Assembly (NCBI GenBank): GCA_036389675.1 | Contig: DASVWI010000022.1 | Location: forward strand, 1 to 64,000 | DNA: 64,000 bases | Source of the DNA: DASQYE01 sp036389675 | GTDB taxonomy: Bacteria > Acidobacteriota > Blastocatellia > Pyrinomonadales > Pyrinomonadaceae | Reading direction: 5' to 3' | Shown: in pieces, positions 16,857-25,370 of the stretch | How the letters are laid out: each line of letters starts with the position of its first letter | Numbering within the stretch: position 1 is the first letter of the stretch | Translations under genes and position numbers: made by a program | The notes under the pieces: generated by a model | What the model was told of the DNA's origin: nothing | The model's database searches: none | The model's input: the letters and a program-made list of their open reading frames with translations, nothing else

Positions 16857-18599
16857 ATGAAGATCGCTCGTAGATTGCTGCTCGCAGCGGTCGTGCTCAT
16901 TCTACTGGCAGGCATCTGGCTCTGGTGGAACCGTTTCCAGAAGGTGGACATGGCGACCTATGTCCCAGCCGATACGCTCGTCTACATGGAAGCCAACAGC
17001 CTGCCGCAGATCACGAGCGCCATCACTTCCACGGATGCCTGGACAGCGCTGGCCGGGCCAGCCGGTATCAGGACCGATCTGGGCCGGATTGGCTGGTTGA
17101 GCCGTCTGGCCCTGTGGACGGGGATTGGCCCGGCTGAGGCGGTGGTGTTTTCGCGCGCGCAGGTAGCCGTTGCCGTGATGGGTTTCGACGCGGCTGATGC
17201 TGGCGAAACCTTGAAGGTCAAGCCGCGTTATGCGGTCGTCGTTGAGACTCATACGAGCGCAGGGCGGGCGCGCTCTGCCGTCGAGAGCAGAATCGGGGAT
17301 TTCGCGCGGCGCGCTTACAAAGAGCCGCGCTTTGAGCGCAGGCAGGTGGATGGAACAGATTTTTTGACGTGGAGCTCGCCGACGGATAAGAGACGCATCA
17401 TCCTGGCCGTGTTAGAAAGCGTCGCAGTCATAGGCAATGATGAAGCTGCTGTGCGCGCTTGTCTGGCTGTCCGGCGCGGCGAGCGGCAAAATCTGGCGGG
17501 CGACGCACAGCTGGAAGAGATGCGCGAGCGCGTGGCCGGTAACGGGGCGCTCGCCTTCGGTTTTGTTTCGTCGAAGGGCGCGGCTCCGTTGCTGGAAGTC
17601 GCGGCGGCGATCTATGTTGCACAGCTTTCGGAAGATCCGCGTATGCAGGGTGCGGCGGCGGTCGTCCTGCCGCAACTCGCGAGCAAGATACTGGGTGGCG
17701 CGGGGTGGAGCGCTCGCATGACGGGCGGCATAGTTGAAGACCGCTATTTTCTCTCGCTTCAAAACGGGGCGGCGGCACGCCTGCGTGCCCCTCTCGCATT
17801 CACTGATAAGGGGACGAACGTCGCCGGCGATCTATTGCCAGCCGATACCTATTCGATGTCACGCTACGAATCGGGCGACGCGGTGGCGGCATGGCGCGGC
17901 TTGAAGGGCGCGGTCATCTCGCAGCTGGACACGGTCGGCGCGTTCGTGGTTACGCGGCTTTCCGATACCCTGTTCAAGCCTTACGGGATTGACGAGCCGG
18001 AGACTTTTCTGCGCGCCGCCGGGCCTGAGTTCGTCACGGCGAGGTTGGACGATACGGGCACAAGCACGGTCATTATCGTAGAGGTGCGCGATGAAAAGGC
18101 GCTCAGAGAGTTGGTCTCCAGGAGGCTCGGCGCAGGGGCTGGAACGGAGCAGGTGGGCGATGCTTTAATGATGGTCTCGAAGGAAGAGGAGCGCGGCGCA
18201 GCCAGCTTCGTCGACGGGCGACTGGTTATGGGTGCGACACCTAATGTGCGCCGTTGTCTTGAAGCGCGCGCGAAGGGTCAGACGCTGAGCCGGGCCGATG
18301 CTTTCAAAGGGGCCGCCCGTCTTGCTTCGATGAACAGTGCGGCCAATGCTGTGACCTACACGGATGACAGGTTGTCGGCTCGCAACTTTATCACGGCGAT
18401 TGCCATCCAGCGCGGGGCGAGCGTGAAGTCCTTCAACGAAACGGAAGTGGAGCGCTCGCTTGGTCAAATGCCTTACGCCGTCAGCGCAACGCGATTGTCC
18501 GAAGGAGGCTTCGAGAAGACTACGCGCTCATCCTTCGGGCAGTTCGGCGCGCTCGCCTCAGAGTTCGCGCCTGAGACTCAGTCCGGGCCGACGCGTTGA
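16857..18599 (+). CDS. Single-pass membrane protein with DUF3352-like domain
   Basis: 580 aa. One N-terminal membrane helix (about residues 7-25) then a large extracytoplasmic region beginning 'VPADTLVYMEANSLPQ', the opening typical of DUF3352-like proteins. Two similar halves are suggested by the repeated pattern 'VVVETHTSAGRARSAVESR' and 'IIVEVRDEKALRELVSRR'. Shine-Dalgarno GGGAG precedes the ATG. Function of the family is unknown to me. A second protein with a related region is encoded at 34256-37000, fused to an anti-sigma module. Confidence 0.75.
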   Translation: MKIARRLLLAAVVLILLAGIWLWWNRFQKVDMATYVPADTLVYMEANSLPQITSAITSTDAWTALAGPAGIRTDLGRIGWLSRLALWTGIGPAEAVVFSRAQVAVAVMGFDAADAGETLKVKPRYAVVVETHTSAGRARSAVESRIGDFARRAYKEPRFERRQVDGTDFLTWSSPTDKRRIILAVLESVAVIGNDEAAVRACLAVRRGERQNLAGDAQLEEMRERVAGNGALAFGFVSSKGAAPLLEVAAAIYVAQLSEDPRMQGAAAVVLPQLASKILGGAGWSARMTGGIVEDRYFLSLQNGAAARLRAPLAFTDKGTNVAGDLLPADTYSMSRYESGDAVAAWRGLKGAVISQLDTVGAFVVTRLSDTLFKPYGIDEPETFLRAAGPEFVTARLDDTGTSTVIIVEVRDEKALRELVSRRLGAGAGTEQVGDALMMVSKEEERGAASFVDGRLVMGATPNVRRCLEARAKGQTLSRADAFKGAARLASMNSAANAVTYTDDRLSARNFITAIAIQRGASVKSFNETEVERSLGQMPYAVSATRLSEGGFEKTTRSSFGQFGALASEFAPETQSGPTR

Positions 18600-18633
18600 C
18601 ACCGCTGAGATCAGCGTCGCACAGCGCGCTAAC

Positions 18634-18657
18634 CCTTCATCTTATATTTCATGAAGG
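18634..18657. terminator. Short hairpin between convergent genes
   Basis: CCTTCAT (18634-18640) pairs perfectly with ATGAAGG (18651-18657) in a gap of only 58 bp. The 7-mer is the same sequence that makes up the larger AAGGATG-type elements (read in another phase), so it may be a minimal or decayed relative. Confidence 0.4.
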
Positions 18658-20079
18658 TCAACTCGATGAGTCTTCCAGCGCAGGATAGTCGAAGGCGGAG
18701 TTGGCGAGCACCGAGCGCAGGTTGACCTGATTGAATAAAGTCTCAAGATATGCGCCGAAGCGATGGAGCACGGGCGTCAATTCGATTGCTCCTCGCGCGG
18801 CGGAAACCTCTTCCATAAAACGCTCGCAGGCATCCCAATCCTTGTACATCAGGTAGCGCATGCTTCCATTGCGGAACGCATTGAGCCTCGCGATAAGCTG
18901 TGAAACAGGATGCTGGTCGCGTTCCTTCTCCGCGCGCTTGACGAGTTGGAGCAGAAGCCAGAGGTCGCGCCGCAGCGCCGTCGATTGTTCGAGCTTGATG
19001 TGAAAAGTATCGAAGAGCCTCGCGCCGTCAAGCGCGGGGTCGAAGACCTGCGCCAGCCCGGTCGTGGATTGCTGGAAGCAGTTATTGAGCAGGCCGTATG
19101 CTGTTTCAATTCTGGCGTAGATCGTCGGCGCTTGCCGCATCGAGATTACGTCCAGCAGCTCCTGCGTGTACACCCGGCGCAGTTCCATCAGCATGGCATA
19201 GTTGGTGACATCAAGCTCGTCAATGATCTTTTGATCGAGGCCCTCGGCGCGCGCCAGACAGGCTTCGATAAACTCCATCAGCCATCGCGCTCCTTCATGG
19301 ATGAGGGCAAAGATGGGCAGCGTCTGCTTGAGCGGCTGATCGCGCTTGAGCAGGCTTTCGATAAATTCCAGTCGCCTGAGCAGCCGCGCCAGCTCTGTGA
19401 AAATTATGAGCAGGTCAGGGCCAAAGGAGGCTGGAACATCCGCGCGGCGCGTGAGGGCGACCAGCGAATCCTGCAAATTCTCCACCGAGTAATGCTGCTC
19501 GGTTCGCATCACGGACTTCGCGCCCTCAAGCTGGTCCAGCTGGCGCGCCACAATTTTCCCCAGGCTGACCCACGTATGCAGGTTAACGGTCGGCTTTTCA
19601 AGCAGCGATTCGCAGAGACCGAGCGTATCCTTTAAGGCTTCCGCCAGCGTCATGTATGATCGTGCGGCGGCATTAGCCAGTGCTTCGGCATGGAAAGTCG
19701 CAGGCGGCGATATGCCCTGTGCCCCGTCCTCTTCGACCTCGTAGAGAGCGTCGGCCTGAGTCGTGTACGGGCTCAGCAGGCTGTAGGAGAGTTGAGTGGC
19801 GCGCAACAGCACTCTGCGCGTGATGCGGGTCTCGACCGTCCAGTCGCGTGACGTGACTTCGGGTTGGTCGGGGCTCGACGCCGGGTGATTACGCACTTCA
19901 AAAAAACCGCCGAGAGCGCGCAGCCACAGGCCAAGCTCATGCGCCGGCCCGTTATTGCGAAAGATGTCCTGGCTCCCGTTCGTCGGCTTGAACTCTGAAG
20001 ACTTTGCTGGTTCCATCCCTTTGCTTTCCGAAGACTCGCCGGTTGCTCGTGTCAGAATAAATTGAAAGATGGCGCTCAT
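18658..20079 (-). CDS. Hypothetical alpha-helical protein
   Basis: 473 aa, no signal peptide or membrane segment and no motif I recognise. The composition (Leu/Ala/Glu/Arg-rich with long amphipathic stretches such as 'RRLEFIESLLKRDQPLKQTL') suggests an all-helical cytoplasmic protein. The first 21 residues are Ser/Thr-rich and an internal Met22 (MEPAKSS) is an alternative start. Sustained codon bias and length support that it is real. It is monocistronic and convergent with the DUF3352-like gene. Confidence 0.65.
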   Translation of the reverse strand: MSAIFQFILTRATGESSESKGMEPAKSSEFKPTNGSQDIFRNNGPAHELGLWLRALGGFFEVRNHPASSPDQPEVTSRDWTVETRITRRVLLRATQLSYSLLSPYTTQADALYEVEEDGAQGISPPATFHAEALANAAARSYMTLAEALKDTLGLCESLLEKPTVNLHTWVSLGKIVARQLDQLEGAKSVMRTEQHYSVENLQDSLVALTRRADVPASFGPDLLIIFTELARLLRRLEFIESLLKRDQPLKQTLPIFALIHEGARWLMEFIEACLARAEGLDQKIIDELDVTNYAMLMELRRVYTQELLDVISMRQAPTIYARIETAYGLLNNCFQQSTTGLAQVFDPALDGARLFDTFHIKLEQSTALRRDLWLLLQLVKRAEKERDQHPVSQLIARLNAFRNGSMRYLMYKDWDACERFMEEVSAARGAIELTPVLHRFGAYLETLFNQVNLRSVLANSAFDYPALEDSSS

Positions 20080-20207
20080 CCAACAGATGCCCAGTTTGAT
20101 TGTAAGCGTTAAATCGCTTCTCTTGCAAAAATTCTTGTGAAATCATCGGAGGCGGGCCAATATCAGCCCTCTATTCTGGCCGCAGGGCTTTGTAAAGGTG
20201 ACAGAAG

Positions 20208-20819
20208 ATGCCGAAGGAACTACTGATCGCTACCCGTAATCGTGGCAAAGTGCTGGAGGTTGAATCGCTGCTCGGGGCGTTTCACTTGCGGCTGCGAAGC
20301 CTTGCGGATTTCCCGGCGGTTGAGGATGTCGAAGAAACCGGCTCGACCTTTGAGGAAAATAGCGCGCTCAAAGCTCGGAGCTACGCCGCGCAGACGGGTT
20401 GCTGGACGCTCGCCGACGATTCAGGTCTGGAAGTCGAAGCTCTGGGCGGCGCGCCCGGAGTCTTCTCCGCTCGCTACGGCGGCCCCGAAGCGACCGACGC
20501 CGAGCGCGTTGAACGTCTCCTCGCCGCCCTCTCGCGCTCAGGCAACGCCAACCGGCGCGCACGCTTCGTCTGCGTCATTGCCATCGCCGATAGCAAATCG
20601 AACCTCGTCGAACTATTTAGTGGGACGTGCGAAGGCCGCATCGCGCACGCGTCACAGGGCACGGGCGGGTTCGGCTACGACCCGGTCTTCGTGCCTGACG
20701 GCTATGAGCAAACCTTCGGAGAGCTACCCGCCGAAATCAAACAGCAGATCAGCCATCGCGCTCGCGCACTCAAGGCCGCGCTCCCTTTCCTACTCGACCA
20801 TTTCGGGACGCAAGCTTGA
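20208..20819 (+). CDS. rdgB: dITP/XTP pyrophosphatase (RdgB/HAM1 family)
   Basis: 203 aa housecleaning enzyme hydrolysing non-canonical purine NTPs such as dITP and XTP. 'IATRNRGKVLEVESLL' (N-terminal nucleotide site), 'TFEENSALKARSYA', 'LADDSGLEVEALGGAPGVFS' and 'GTGGFGYDPVFVPDG' with the later 'SHRARAL' are all family blocks. Length is normal. The tRNA-Pro promoter overlaps its stop codon. Confidence 0.95.
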   Translation: MPKELLIATRNRGKVLEVESLLGAFHLRLRSLADFPAVEDVEETGSTFEENSALKARSYAAQTGCWTLADDSGLEVEALGGAPGVFSARYGGPEATDAERVERLLAALSRSGNANRRARFVCVIAIADSKSNLVELFSGTCEGRIAHASQGTGGFGYDPVFVPDGYEQTFGELPAEIKQQISHRARALKAALPFLLDHFGTQA

Positions 20820-20845
20820 CCCTTGAGGAAACGGCCCGCTAGAAT
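20816..20845 (+). promoter_or_regulatory. Promoter of tRNA-Pro
   Basis: TTGACC (20816-20821), 18-bp spacer, TAGAAT (20840-20845), about 47 bp before the tRNA 5' end. The -35 overlaps the rdgB stop codon. Confidence 0.6.
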
Positions 20846-20892
20846 GGCTGACACAAAACGGTTTGGCTTTAGTCAATGCTGAACTTAATTAG

Positions 20893-20967
<75 letters not shown>

Positions 20968-21040
20968 TCAGGATAAGTGGAGGCCGCTTTTGACAGTGGC
21001 CTTTACTACTTTTCCGCGTAAGATCATAGGATTGTCCAAG

Positions 21041-21070
21041 GTTGACTGAAAGCGCCTTCAGTCAACTTTT
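21041..21070 (+). terminator. Intrinsic terminator after tRNA-Pro
   Basis: A perfect 10-bp stem, GTTGACTGAA (21041-21050) with TTCAGTCAAC (21057-21066), six-nt loop, then TTTT. A weaker AGGCC/GGCCT stem lies closer to the tRNA at 20982-21006. Confidence 0.75.
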
Positions 21071-21114
21071 GAGTGCGGCGTTACAGTTCTGCTCTTTTGA
21101 TTGAATTTGACGAG

Positions 21115-21231
21115 ATGGACGCGGGGACAAGAGAACTCTACATCGTACTGGCTTTGATGGTGGTGATCTTTATTTTCGCTGTCGTTGCGGTCATCATTTT
21201 CTTTCGTCAATGGCGCAAGGAGCGTAAGTAA
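21115..21231 (+). CDS. 38-aa single-span membrane peptide
   Basis: ATG at 21115 to TAA at 21229-21231. The peptide has a short acidic N-terminus (MDAGTRELY), one strongly hydrophobic helix ('IVLALMVVIFIFAVVAVIIF', residues 10-29) and a basic tail (RQWRKERK), the positive-inside pattern of a small membrane protein. It is preceded by a terminator and followed by the DUF4838 gene 100 bp downstream. No strong Shine-Dalgarno is visible. The hydropathy pattern is hard to explain by chance in GC-rich DNA, but expression is unproven. Confidence 0.55.
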   Translation: MDAGTRELYIVLALMVVIFIFAVVAVIIFFRQWRKERK

Positions 21232-21331
21232 AGCCGCTCGCTATCGGACGTTCCCGCCGTCGAAAAGCGTCGGCGATAAAAGGCATTCGGGTATTTGCTC
21301 CGCCCGCGTTTTAGCTTCTCGCATAAGATTT

Positions 21332-23173
21332 ATGAAATCACCCTCGGCCAGCCGTACCTTCAGAACAGCATATCTGCTCGTCGTGTCGTGCCTGTTAATA
21401 GGCGTCTCGTCGGAAACGAACAGGGCCACGGAGGTCACTCTCGCGCGAAACGGTCAGCCCACGGCGACCATCATCATCTCGCCCACGCCTTCCGCGCACG
21501 AGCAGACTGCGGCCACGGAGCTTCAAACATATTTGCGCAAGATTTCCGGGGCGGCGCTTTCGATCTCTAACACGCCGCCGGGCGACGATCAGACCGTGGT
21601 GCGAATTGGGGTTTACGGCGCGGCTCCTGTCGCTGATTGGCGCGGAGAGCGCCCCTCCCCAGATGGATTCGCCGTCGAGACGCGCGGCAACTCACTCTGG
21701 ATTGTCGGGGGCGACGAGCGCGGGGCGCTCTACGGCGTCTACGATTTTCTGGAAAGCCTCGGCGTAAGATGGTTCATGCCGGGCGAAATGGGAGAGGACA
21801 TACGGGAGCGCCCGACCGTTTCGCTCTCCGAGTTGAAAAGGGCCGGCGCGCCGGCCTTTCGCGCCGTCTCGGGTCTGATCTGGGCCGGTGGCCCCGGCGC
21901 TTATGACTGGGAGCGGCGCATACGCGCTTCCGTCGGCCCACAGACGGCTTTTTTCGGTCACAACTGGTCGAACATCATTCCGCCGACCGCAGAGACAAAG
22001 GCAGCGCATCCGGAATGGTTCGCATTGCACAACGGCAAGCGGATTGACCAGCTCTGCTCGACCAACCCGGACGTGATTCGCATCACTGTTGAGAAGGCGC
22101 GCGAGTACTTCGATCAGAACCCGGACGCTCTGACCTTCTCCGTTAGCCCGAACGATGGCGAAGAGTTTTGCGAATGTGATCGCTGCCGTGCGCTTGATCG
22201 TCAGTACGGAGTGACGGACGGCACGCTGACTGATCGGTTCGTCCATTACGCCAATCTGGTGCTGACGGAGCTTGCCAAGACGCACCCGACAAAGCAGGTC
22301 GGTCTGCTGGCATACGTGCAGCACACGCGCCCACCAGTCTCTGCGCGCCCGCATCCGAATCTGGCAACGATCATCTGCCACACGCCATGGGAATTCTGCC
22401 ACGTTCACGCGCTGGACGACCCCAGCTGCCAGCTCAATCGTCGCTTTATGGAGTACGTCACGGGTTGGGCCAAGGTCTGCCGCCACGTCGGCGTCTACGA
22501 CTACTACGGCCACTTCTACGCCTTTACGCCGTGGCCCATCCTTCACGACATCAGGCGCGACATCCCTCTGCTTGAGCGCATAGGCGTCGAGCGCTTCATG
22601 AGCGAGACGCAACAACACTGGGCCAATCAGGGTTTGAACTTTTACCTCGCCGCCCGGCTGCTCTGGAATCCGAAGCAGGACGTTGACCTTCTGCTCGCGG
22701 AATACTACGAGCGTTTTTACGGGCGGGCCGCCGCTCCGATGCGTCGCTACTGGGAACGGTGGGAGCGGGCTATGATCGAGACGGCGAAGAACGGCCACGG
22801 AGGCTATAAGTGGTTTGAGATGTTCACGCCCGAGCTGGTCAGAGAGTGCAACGGCTATCTGACGGAAGCCGAGCGGCTCGCGACAAGCGACCGCGAAGTG
22901 GTGCGGCGTCGCCTTGCATTTATTCGCAAAGGGTTTCGCTTTACGGAAGCATGGACGAGCCTGCGTTATCATGGCGAGCGGGGTGAATATAAGGAGGCGG
23001 TCGCTGCCGGCGAGGAAGCCCTCAAGCGTATAGACGAGACGACCGATTCGGAGCCGCAGGTCTTCTTTATCTGGCTCGCCAAATCCCAAACGGAGAAGAT
23101 CATAGAACCGTATCGCCAGGCCCTCGCCAGGCAAGAGGCGCAAGGCACAAGTGGAGGTCAAACGAAGCCTTGA
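21332..23173 (+). CDS. Secreted DUF4838 (glycoside-hydrolase-like) protein
   Basis: 613 aa from ATG 21332, chosen because it opens directly into a signal peptide ('TAYLLVVSCLLIGVSS'); an upstream in-frame start would overlap the 38-aa gene. The N-terminal part ('AHEQTAATELQTYLRKISG', 'GGDERGALYGVYDFLESLG') resembles the alpha-glucuronidase N-terminal domain; the middle ('FSVSPNDGEEFCECDRCRAL', residues about 270-290) is the DUF4838 hallmark. Such proteins are probably carbohydrate-active. The Cys residues could be structural. The TPR gene downstream starts 47 bp later, probably in one transcript. Confidence 0.85.
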   Translation: MKSPSASRTFRTAYLLVVSCLLIGVSSETNRATEVTLARNGQPTATIIISPTPSAHEQTAATELQTYLRKISGAALSISNTPPGDDQTVVRIGVYGAAPVADWRGERPSPDGFAVETRGNSLWIVGGDERGALYGVYDFLESLGVRWFMPGEMGEDIRERPTVSLSELKRAGAPAFRAVSGLIWAGGPGAYDWERRIRASVGPQTAFFGHNWSNIIPPTAETKAAHPEWFALHNGKRIDQLCSTNPDVIRITVEKAREYFDQNPDALTFSVSPNDGEEFCECDRCRALDRQYGVTDGTLTDRFVHYANLVLTELAKTHPTKQVGLLAYVQHTRPPVSARPHPNLATIICHTPWEFCHVHALDDPSCQLNRRFMEYVTGWAKVCRHVGVYDYYGHFYAFTPWPILHDIRRDIPLLERIGVERFMSETQQHWANQGLNFYLAARLLWNPKQDVDLLLAEYYERFYGRAAAPMRRYWERWERAMIETAKNGHGGYKWFEMFTPELVRECNGYLTEAERLATSDREVVRRRLAFIRKGFRFTEAWTSLRYHGERGEYKEAVAAGEEALKRIDETTDSEPQVFFIWLAKSQTEKIIEPYRQALARQEAQGTSGGQTKP

Positions 23174-23220
23174 CTAATGGGCCTGATACCAGCATCGCTC
23201 TCAAGCTCTTCATCAATACA

Positions 23221-23988
23221 ATGAGGATTAAGAGAGCCCTGTGCCTCATCACTATACTGATAGTTTGCGCGGCCCCCGCCACGGCGCAGCAATCCGGCAT
23301 GACGCTCGAATCGTCCTTCAGGCAGGAGGTTCCGAGCGCGGCCAGCGGCGTGTTCGGGCGGGCGATGGCGATGTCGAAAGCCGGCAAGGGAGAGTTGGCC
23401 CAGACGCTCCTCAAAGAAGCGCTCAAGATATATCCAGACTATTTCGATGCTCATCTGGCGCTCGGCAATGAGTTGTTCAGGGCGGGTCGGCTACAGGAAG
23501 CGATGACGGAGTTTGAGCGCGCGCGCAGTATTAATCCGAAGGACGATCAGGTCTATCTCTCGGTCGGGCTGGTGATGATGCAGCAGAAGCGTTACGACGT
23601 GGCAGCGGCCATCTTCGCAGACGCTGCGCTTCTCAATACGAGCGAGCCGCTTCATCCTCTCATGCGCGGCATTGCGCTCGTGCGTCAGGCCACGGCCATC
23701 CAGCAGCCCGACTCAAAAAGCTCTGAAGCCGAACGTGACGCTCTCTTTAAGAAGGCGGAGGCGGCTCTGGCTAGAGCATCCGATTTAAGCGGCGGCAAAC
23801 TGCCCGAAGTCTACCTCTACAGGGCGCTGATCTACGAGCGCCGGGGCGAGCGCGAGCGCGCAGCCCTTGAGCTTGAACAATACTTGCAGCTTAATCCGCT
23901 CGTGGAGAATGCCGGGGCCATTCGTGAGGCGATCAGAAAATTGCGCGCCCCTGCTAACACAGCCGCGCCGTCTCCAACGCCTCAGTAG
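23221..23988 (+). CDS. Exported TPR-repeat protein
   Basis: 255 aa from ATG 23221, which gives a signal peptide (residues 1-20, cleavage near ATA/QQ). TPR motifs at about residues 60-130 ('DAHLALGNELFRAGRLQEA', 'VYLSVGLVMMQQKRYDVAA') and again near 195-235. The tail is Pro/Ala/Thr-rich. A TTG start further upstream would overlap the DUF4838 stop and delay the signal peptide. It is likely a periplasmic scaffold or chaperone; the partner is unknown. Confidence 0.8.
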   Translation: MRIKRALCLITILIVCAAPATAQQSGMTLESSFRQEVPSAASGVFGRAMAMSKAGKGELAQTLLKEALKIYPDYFDAHLALGNELFRAGRLQEAMTEFERARSINPKDDQVYLSVGLVMMQQKRYDVAAAIFADAALLNTSEPLHPLMRGIALVRQATAIQQPDSKSSEAERDALFKKAEAALARASDLSGGKLPEVYLYRALIYERRGERERAALELEQYLQLNPLVENAGAIREAIRKLRAPANTAAPSPTPQ

Positions 23989-24018
23989 AACTCAAAAGAG
24001 GGAAAGCAGATTGTCCCG

Positions 24019-24273
24019 ATGAGTATTCAAGAACTCACAAGCATCACCCCACAGGGCTCTTGCGAGCCTGCAAAGTGCGAGGCGTGCGGCAACGCTTTCA
24101 GCTGCGGGGCGTCCCTCGCGGGATGCTGGTGTACAGAGGTCACGCTCAGCGAGCATCTACGAACGCGACTGCGCGAGCGCTATCAACAATGCCTCTGCCG
24201 TAAATGTTTAGAGGCGTTCGCCGAGGCCGACCGTGAAGCGACGGGCCGCGAGCAGACACTGCGCGTTGATTGA
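24019..24273 (+). CDS. Cysteine-rich CWC-family protein
   Basis: 84 aa. The spacing CEACGNAFSC...GCWC...CLCRKC fits the cysteine-rich CWC family, probably a zinc-binding fold. No signal peptide. It starts 30 bp after the TPR gene in the same direction, so it may be the end of that operon. Function of the family is not known to me. Confidence 0.78.
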   Translation: MSIQELTSITPQGSCEPAKCEACGNAFSCGASLAGCWCTEVTLSEHLRTRLRERYQQCLCRKCLEAFAEADREATGREQTLRVD

Positions 24274-24374
24274 CGAGAAAGTTTCAAGATCGAATCTCTC
24301 AAAAGCATTGACTCCCCGCTCAATTTAGCTTAGAAGACACCTGTTTTAACTATTTCCCCCGAGGTAGTTCCCCC

Positions 24375-24758
24375 ATGAAACAGATTATGGTTGTTGACGA
24401 CGCCGCAGTATGGCGACGGCTTTCTTTCAATCTTCTTTCGGAGGCCGGCTACCGCGTCATCGAAGCCGACTCGGGCGAGAAGGCGATTGAGCTGGCAAAC
24501 TCCCTTTCGCCGCTCGATCTGGTCATCATGGACTTTGGGATGCCCAGGCTCAACGGCATAGACACGGCCCAGCGCTTGCGCTCGATTTCGGGTTATGAAT
24601 CCGTGCCCATCATCCTGCTTACGGCTGAGGAGTTTCCCGGCGACTGCGATCATCCGCCGGCCCCTTTCGTCGATGGCTATGTGGATAAGAAGCACGTCAG
24701 CGGCCAGCTCCTGAATTGCGTCAAGCTGCATCTGCGAGAGGCGCGCAGCCAGAGTTAG
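24375..24758 (+). CDS. Single-domain response regulator (CheY-like receiver)
   Basis: 127 aa, receiver domain only. Acidic pair D8-D9, phospho-acceptor D53 in 'LVIMDFGMP', T83 in 'IILLTAEE' and a lysine pair K105-K106 in 'GYVDKK' complete the active site. The beta4-alpha4 loop carries an unusual insertion 'EFPGDCDHPPAPFVD'. No output domain, so it must act by protein contact. No kinase lies beside it; the two hybrid kinases are more than 20 kb away. Confidence 0.9.
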   Translation: MKQIMVVDDAAVWRRLSFNLLSEAGYRVIEADSGEKAIELANSLSPLDLVIMDFGMPRLNGIDTAQRLRSISGYESVPIILLTAEEFPGDCDHPPAPFVDGYVDKKHVSGQLLNCVKLHLREARSQS

Positions 24759-24872
24759 CCGACCAAAGAGCCTTCAGTTCGAGCTTTCCTCTCACCGCAC
24801 CGGTAAACGGAAGGGCGAGGGGCCGGGTCGGACGAGAAATTTTCTTGAAAAACGGCCAAAAAAGGCGATTTT

Positions 24873-24902
24873 TTGCAGACTTTAAGCCGTTGTGTGTGAT
24901 AT
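24873..24902 (+). promoter_or_regulatory. Candidate promoter for the HU-like gene
   Basis: TTGCAG (24873-24878), 18-bp spacer, TGATAT (24897-24902) in a distinctly AT-rich stretch about 60 bp before the start codon. Match to consensus is moderate. Confidence 0.35.
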
Positions 24903-24960
24903 ATGTTGGGTATAAGTTTTTCCACATCGCTCGATTCATTGGAGGTAGGGACACCACGCT

Positions 24961-25275
24961 ATGGCAACTGCGGCATCAGGCAAGAAACGCATGACCCAAT
25001 CGGAAGTAGTTAATCACTTCGCCGAGAAATTCGGCTTGAAACGCGCTCAGGCCAAAGAGATTTTCGATGAGCTGGCTAACCTGGCGAGCAGCGAAGTTAA
25101 AGACAACGGTGAGTTCGTGCTCCCCGGCTTCGGCAAGCTCGTGCGCTCGGAGCGCAAAGCACGTGAAGGCCGCAACCCGGCCACAGGCGAGACTATTCAG
25201 ATCCCGGCCAAGACCACGCTTAAGTTCCGTGTTGGCAAGGGGATGAAGGACACCGTCTTGCCGAAAAAGAAGTAG
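24961..25275 (+). CDS. HU/IHF-family nucleoid DNA-binding protein
   Basis: 104 aa. Compact HU fold: N-terminal helices ('KRMTQSEVVNHFAEKFGLKR'), 'VLPGFGKLVRSERKAREGRN' and the DNA-bending arm with 'RNPATGETIQIPA'. The N-terminal 'MATAASGKK' and C-terminal 'LPKKK' are short basic additions. A GGAGG lies upstream of the ATG, slightly far. HU wraps and bends DNA. A hairpin terminator follows. Confidence 0.93.
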   Translation: MATAASGKKRMTQSEVVNHFAEKFGLKRAQAKEIFDELANLASSEVKDNGEFVLPGFGKLVRSERKAREGRNPATGETIQIPAKTTLKFRVGKGMKDTVLPKKK

Positions 25276-25310
25276 TTCGTTTTTCCGCATCGCACGCTTT
25301 ATATACTAGC

Positions 25311-25370
25311 AGCGCCGCCTACGTATCCGCCTGCAAAGAGCATGGCCGGGTCGGCAGGCGGCGCTCTCAT
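25311..25370 (+). terminator. Hairpin terminator after the HU gene
   Basis: AGCGCCGCCT (25311-25320) pairs perfectly with AGGCGGCGCT (25356-25365); an inner CGCCTGC/GCAGGCG can pair alternatively. The following tail CTCATTATTTC is only weakly U-rich. Confidence 0.55.

Noticed and set aside
21692..23161. 489-codon open frame on the minus strand opposite the DUF4838 gene
   Set aside because: It is a mirror frame of GC-rich coding DNA: the plus strand has clear family motifs and a signal peptide, while the antisense translation is low-complexity Arg/Gly/Ala with no domain.
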